A stretch of DNA of 64,000 bases from Elmis aenea (lineage: Eukaryota > Arthropoda > Insecta > Coleoptera > Elmidae). The stretch lies in assembly GCA_947652605.1 (NCBI GenBank), contig OX393579.1, positions 5,952,001 through 6,016,000 of the forward strand, given 5' to 3'. The notes below the pieces were generated by a model. It had not been told where the DNA came from, did not search any database, and saw nothing but the letters and a program-made list of their open reading frames with translations. Shown here piece after piece: positions 58,331 through 64,000 of the stretch (positions are counted from its first letter, which is position 1; the number at the start of each line of letters is the position of its first letter). A program made the position numbers and the translations under genes.

Positions 58331-61300
58331 TCCAAGAATTAATGGATAAACCATCTATGAATGATTAAAAAAAGAAAACTTTAAGCAAATAACCAAAACA
58401 TGGTTTAAATTTTCAATGTAACTTTTAAAATGAAGTAAATTAAATATACATCAAAATTTTATTCTGCAAAAACAATTATTTGTAAAATATCTTATTTAAT
58501 TCAATTTTTTTTTTTGGAGTATTTAAAAGAAAATAATTACTGTCTTATTTATTCAGTTGCTAAGGAACTATTTACGATATGCAAATAAACAAGTGAGTAT
58601 GCAAATTAACAAAAATTAGGATAGATAGATCAAAACAATTGTTATTCACACCAAAAAACTCAATGTATATAATTACACAGATAATTATCTTCAAAAAATG
58701 GTAATTTGACCACAAACTTTGTTGTTCTTAAAAGTTTTTTATTATGTTAAATTGGTACTAATCAGTCTTGCTGAAAAACAATGTAATAATATTTGTATTT
58801 GGATGATTTACATACAATAATAAAGAATATGGAATATTTTAAGGTGTTTCTGCAGATATATCAAATTTTGGTGACTAATGGGAATACATATAAATGTACT
58901 TAAGTAGTTTAAATGTGTGTTATCATTAGCTAATAGCAAGTTCTTGGAAAAAGCAATATAATAAGTGTTGCTTCTTCAATAATTGATGACCTACCCACGT
59001 TCATCAAACTTAATGATACAAGTTTGAAAATTACGTCTTATAATTGCTATAAAAACGTAAAAACTTTATGTGCTTATTGTTGTAATTATCAGGTTTTTTC
59101 TTTCTTGTTATTTAACTGCAAATTGCGTAATTTCGTTTACTTATTTTTATAATATAGTTTAAAGCATCTGTTTATATGTTCAATTAAAAATCACTTATCT
59201 CACTTAAAAATGTTTGCTCAATTTTTACGTTTAAACAGTTACACAGCTTTCCACCGCTTCGTTAGTAGATGGAAAACTTTAGAGGTGCTAAAATTGAAGA
59301 AAAATACAAGGAATAAGTTATATGTGATCTTTAAGTTACCACAATATGATATACTCAAAACAACCATGTGAATAAAATTGGTTTGCAGTATATACTTTTG
59401 TAAAATCCAGCATTCGTTGTGAAGCATTCTTAAATGTGAGAAATTTATTTAAAAAAAACTGATATGAAAATCTTTTCACCTTTGGATTTTTTATATTTTT
59501 GTTTAAGTTTGCCCGCTTGTAATATATCTTGTTTTTATTGTACATTACATCGTTTTACTGCGTGTTTTACAACACAGATCTTTTCATTTTCCAAGTTAAA
59601 AAATGTATAGGCTGTTTCATTTAATTTTGGTATATAAAAAGCCTACACATTTTTAATGAATTAAACGACTTCTACATTAAAATTCAAAGGTAATGTTTTA
59701 TGATTGTAATTGCTAAATTATAGCAAATTTCAAAAACCTAGTGCCTAATTTTCCATAACCTTAAACAAATATTGATTAAGATGTAATACAAATAACTTTA
59801 CCTAAAAATCAATTATCATATCTTTGAAGAATTTCTTTCTTAGAAAAACTACACGAGTTTCTATATTTTGTCAGTAGCTCTATTAATTTGTAAGTTTAAT
59901 AAGCAATAGAAATAATTAAGAAAGCTGGTGACAAAAATATGGGAACCTCAAAACTTGTGTAATTTTTTTTACAAAAGAGATTACTAGTAGATAATAAAAT
60001 AATTAATGTTTAACTTAACTCATTTGTATACCATTTAAAATGAATCAATTGAGAAGTCCAAAACACAATTAAAAATGTATTATGTGTGTGTTTATCCTAC
60101 AAAAATTTCTGTTGTACGATCAAGCTTATAAATAAACCAAAAAATACCGAACCTTAAATTTAAATAAATGAAATGTACAGTATCATTAATAATAAATTCG
60201 GTGATGTAACATTTGTGAGTATTTGGAAACGGTATTAATTATAATACAGTACTACAGGATTAGTCTCTCAAAATATAACCTTTTTAAAGCATATTATTGT
60301 CGTTAAAGTGAAAAGGAGGTTACCCCACACATAAATCAACAAAATTCAGGTAATACCACTTTTGCTTTCTCAGCTAAATTTTTATATCAACGTAAGTGAA
60401 ACCAGAACTGCGTTTGTAAATATATGCAGAGTTATTCAATTTTTCATTAACACATTGAATGTTTAGTCATACAAGGTTTATTGAATGCATTTTCTATTGT
60501 TTTTGCACTAATAATATAAATTTAAACACACATATATTAATACAACCGATTGGTTATCGATTTAATGAGAATATGTCAGTAAATTAGGACGCAATTTTTA
60601 AAAACTACTTCATCAGACACTAAATATATTGCTACACAATTGCTACAAATATATTTCTCCAAATTTACAACTAATAAGTAATAACAATTTTAGTACTCAT
60701 TTCAAATTTCTGCAACTAACTTGTGTTAGAGTAAGAATAATACAATTCAAGAAGCAAATATTGCCAAACAGAAATTTTGCTATGTAATTGATTTAAGGCA
60801 AATTGCCAGTTATTTGCGAGTTTATTGATTTTATTTAAAAACTACCAATCGATTTTGCATTAAAATCAATTCCTATACGGTTCACAACTTTAGCTTCTTG
60901 ACGAAGTAGCACATATTTGTTTTTAAGTGCGCTTTTTTAAGTATCAGCTTTTTTATTCCGTTCTACTTAGCTTTTTCATGGCTCCAAGCAGGTTTTTCCA
61001 AAGACATAATAACCACAATTATTTATTTTAATTAATTTTTTCAGCACACATTTGCTAAAAATTTTAATACAACCAGACACTAATATAAGCAGAAAATATT
61101 GGTTATTAGATTATTATTGTTTTACTTTTAAATATAAATGAGTCAGCTTAGGTTCCCATACATCAAAAACAAAAAAAAAACTTATTACGCGATTTTCAAT
61201 ACATATTACGCCATGAAGGTCGTTTTTTATGTAGCGCATATTAAAAAAGAAGTACCCATTTGTTAATGTAAACATCCTGAACATTATCTTTTGTTATAGT

Positions 61301-61520
61301 TTGTTATTATAACACCGAGCTAATTCATTATGGATGCCTACAATACACGGAAGTACATCTTTAATATGAATGAATTTTGTTATGAACATTGTGATTAAAA
61401 TAAAAAGTTATAATGAGGGCTGGATGTACCAGCTCTTCGGCTGAAGGTGAACTCTGCTTAGTATATTTTTCGATTGGAGTTTTAAATTTCGAGGAGGCTA
61501 TGAAATGCTACTTACATAGA

Positions 61521-62243
61521 AGGGTCATGATATGTTGTCGCTAGAATCTGATCAAGGCTGTACTTATTGCATCAAGAACATCGTAACTAAATGTTGTGCA
61601 GAGTTATACGTGCCATTGGCCATTTCCTTCGGGAAATAGGCGAAAAACTGAAAAGCTGAATAGTAAAGGTAATATTTGCGATTGCGTGGGCAATGAAACT
61701 GTCGAAGATAAAATCGAAATTCTTCTATTTGCCAAAGCGCGCATCCTTTGCAAGTAAAATGGTGCAAAGTTTTTGAAAAACTCTCAAACGGTTCCGGAGA
61801 AATACGCGAAAAACGAGGCCGTTGTAATAACGGTTTTCCCCATGTTAACCGCCTATGCAAGTCGCATAGATTTAGTTATCAGTTATAAGGTTATAACTAT
61901 AACAGATATATCACTACTCCTCAAATCATAGCGCTTTTGCAGGGTTTCGTTTTTGACGTTTTTCTCCGGAACCGGTTAAGATTTGTTCAAAAACTTTGCA
62001 CCATTTTGCTTGCAAAGGATGCGCGAATCGGTAAATAGAAGAATTTCGATTTTATTTCTGACGGTTTCATGGCCAACGCGATCGCAAAAATTACCTTTGT
62101 TATTCAACTTTTCAGTTTTTCCCCTGTTTTTCCGAAGGAAATGGCCAGGGGCACGTATAGCTCTGCAAAATATTTAGTTATGATGTTCTTGATTCAATAA
62201 ACACAGCTTTGATCAGATTTTAGCGACAACATATCGTGACCCT
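61521..62243. mobile_element. Foldback family B, complete arm-spacer-arm form
   Basis: Ends agggtcatgatatgttgtcg and cgacaacatatcgtgaccct. The left arm (61521 to about 61815) pairs with the right arm (about 61945-62243) through gctagaatctgatcaa, gccattggccatttcc and gcaaagtttttgaaaaa. The 130-bp spacer is not symmetrical. Partial copies exist at 5910-6229 and 27971-28385. Confidence 0.88.
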
Positions 62244-63721
62244 TCCTTGTTAGTAGAAAGATTATGACACTATATTTAAATATTACGAAGAACTAAACTT
62301 AGTTAAAAAAAATAAATCACCTAAATATCAAATTGGCACATTTAAGCCATCCTATTACACTATGTTACAATTCTTTTAACACCAAAGATATCATGTGACA
62401 AGTAAAAGCAACATGCCATTAATTTTACTGCGTTATCCAAGTCAATAAATGTTAACAACTTTCTTTCGTAATAGAGAATTTTAATAGACGCACAAGTTAC
62501 TGATATCTGATTCTGTCTTATTCAATTATCATCGGTACTGCGTCATGGGAAATTATTAATAACATTAACAATTTGCAAAAACTGATGAGGTAGCATTGTC
62601 TTAAATGTTTAAACGTGTGAATTCTTAATTTGAAGCGATTGTTCGTGACGATTAAACGGGTCAAACAGTTGCAAATAAATTCATTTTTGACTTTGCGTTT
62701 AGTTTTTGTAAGGTTGTAACTAACCGGAACCGGAAGTCATCTATAAATCGTGGAAATATTTATGATTAAACTAATTTTTTAAACAATGTTTCCAGCAGGT
62801 GATGATATACTAAGTAAGGTCCTTGAATTTTTGTTCTAATTTTTAATTCAAGCTAATTACAGACAATATTTTAATTGTGTTTTATAGACGATGAAAGATT
62901 ATACTTATAATTAAAATATAAATGACATAAATATTCATTAACAAATATGTTTTATTCATAACAGTAATTAAAATTGAAGCACCGAGTCGCAATTAAATGT
63001 TTAGATGGTAGCAAAATTAAAGGAAACATTGGATTTACGTAGCGTTTGCAGTTGCAGTAATAAATTGTGACCAAGCATACATTTTTGTAAAGGATAGTCT
63101 TACAAATAAGGATCGGTTTCTAAGAGGGTGCTCATTTTCAACTATCCAAGGCTACTGCGACAGATTTAAGAGCTATTTGAAATTTATAGCACCATTTTGG
63201 TTCATGGTTGTCGAAGCAGAAACAAAACACAATAACTTAACTGCGTTTAAAATATGTTTAAGCGAGAATAAATAGGATTTAATAGGTTTCTGTTTGTGCA
63301 AAGAGATGCTTTCTTATTTTAAATGAATTTATGTATGTTACTAAGTCTATAGCTAATTTTAAAGGGCAGCATTAAACACAGACCAACTTTCATTATATTG
63401 ATTTAAAACACTTTTTGAATATACGCCTGATTTAAAATCATGACAAATCAGCTGATTTTTAAAATTAAAATCATGATTTAAATCAAACTTTATTTATTTT
63501 CACAATTCAACGTCACATATAAATTAAATGTACGTTTTACTTCCACCCACTTAAAGAACCGCCGGAAATATTGCCTGCCTATTGGCTTCTCATAGGTCAG
63601 GGAGAAATAAAGTTTCTACAGGAATTTTCTTGTTAGAGACGTATTCTGGTAGATTTACTTGGTAAATATTCACAATAATAATTAATTTTAGAATCAAAAG
63701 ATTTACTGCCTCATTTCTCAG

Positions 63722-64000
63722 AAAATTTTATTCCTGATAAAAGTTGATGCATGACCTAGAACTAATTTTAAGAGGAAAAAAAATCATATGCCACTAGATT
63801 TTAACTATTTTAAGAATTAGAATTAGAAATCAAAAATATGACAATACGAAATTTGAGGTTATAATTATTTCATTTTCGAATTTTATAGTAGTGTCAACGT
63901 TCAGAAAATTTGCAACTAATGTACTCGTACACGTTTTTTATTATCGATTAATCGGAAAATTTTATTTTTGAGAAAAGTTGGTGCATGGTCTAAAACTTAT
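63722..64000. repeat. Direct repeat pair, 235 bp apart, running off the window
   Basis: aaaattttattcctgat then aaagttgatgcatgacctag at 63722, and aaaattttatttttgag then aaagttggtgcatggtctaa at 63957, share most of about 45 bases. The second copy is cut by the window end, so the unit and its nature cannot be defined. Confidence 0.55.

Larger units (their letters stand above)
57006..64000 (+). other. First intron of the yellow-family gene (at least 7 kb)
   Basis: Starts with donor gtcagta. I searched for a following exon opening with the W-R-x-G-x-P sequence expected after VPR and saw none before the window ends. It contains diverged satellite units, a foldback element (61521-62243) and a repeat pair at the end. 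The stretches 58.4-61.5 and 62.25-63.7 kb are AT-rich with no exon or RNA gene recognised. Confidence 0.7.

Overview
The window is AT-rich, intron-rich animal DNA, almost certainly from an insect. The evidence is an antennal-type ionotropic receptor of the IR75 clade, a yellow/major-royal-jelly-family gene, GT-AG introns of up to 14 kb, a TATA plus TCAGTT core promoter, and insect-type mariner, hAT, Jockey-like and RTE-like remnants. A beetle is my best guess, but that is inference. There is one 200-base assembly gap (52704-52903).

Only three host genes can be supported, and all are incomplete here. (1) A RHOU/RHOV-type Rho GTPase on the + strand: a 59-nt exon at 19752-19810, then a 14.4-kb intron, then the terminal exon at 34198-34587. 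The P-loop exon was not found and probably lies upstream of the window. (2) An IR75-clade ionotropic receptor on the - strand, with its last three coding exons at 48684-49201, 46867-47141 and 43923-44175. They join in phase and cover the end of the S1 ligand-binding lobe, the pore, S2, TM4 and the stop. The N-terminal exons were not found. (3) The first coding exon of a yellow-family gene on the + strand (56797-57005) with a recognisable core promoter. Its second exon lies beyond the window, so the first intron exceeds 7 kb. The receptor and yellow point away from each other.

The rest is mostly mobile-element debris. 1-19.7 kb: foldback elements, an element with 16-bp terminal inverted repeats (TIRs), and several decayed LINE tails. 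19.8-34.2 kb (Rho intron): a 964-bp hAT element with a perfect 8-bp target duplication and an internal minisatellite, two PIF/Harbinger-type MITEs with TTA/TAA target duplications, Jockey-like and hAT fragments. 35-36.1 kb: a nearly full-length but broken mariner. 39.7-43 kb: hAT MITEs and a second Jockey-like remnant. 45.9-51.7 kb: large palindromes bounded by a TATACAGGGTG signature, inserted in and around the receptor gene. Two of them carry the start of an open frame resembling the DUF4817 helix-turn-helix N-terminus. 51.8-52.7 kb: a hAT element with a broken transposase tail and TTACCGGTAA subterminal repeats. 53.2-58.4 kb: a 147-bp tandem array carrying four copies of a CTCF-like core, then a 160-bp hairpin-bearing satellite that decays through the yellow promoter region and into its first intron.

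The observations most worth following are the four-copy CTCF-like array between the divergent receptor and yellow genes, the link between the TATACAGGGTG foldbacks and a DUF4817-type coding sequence, and the Gln-to-Glu change at the Ras-Gln61 position of the Rho GTPase.
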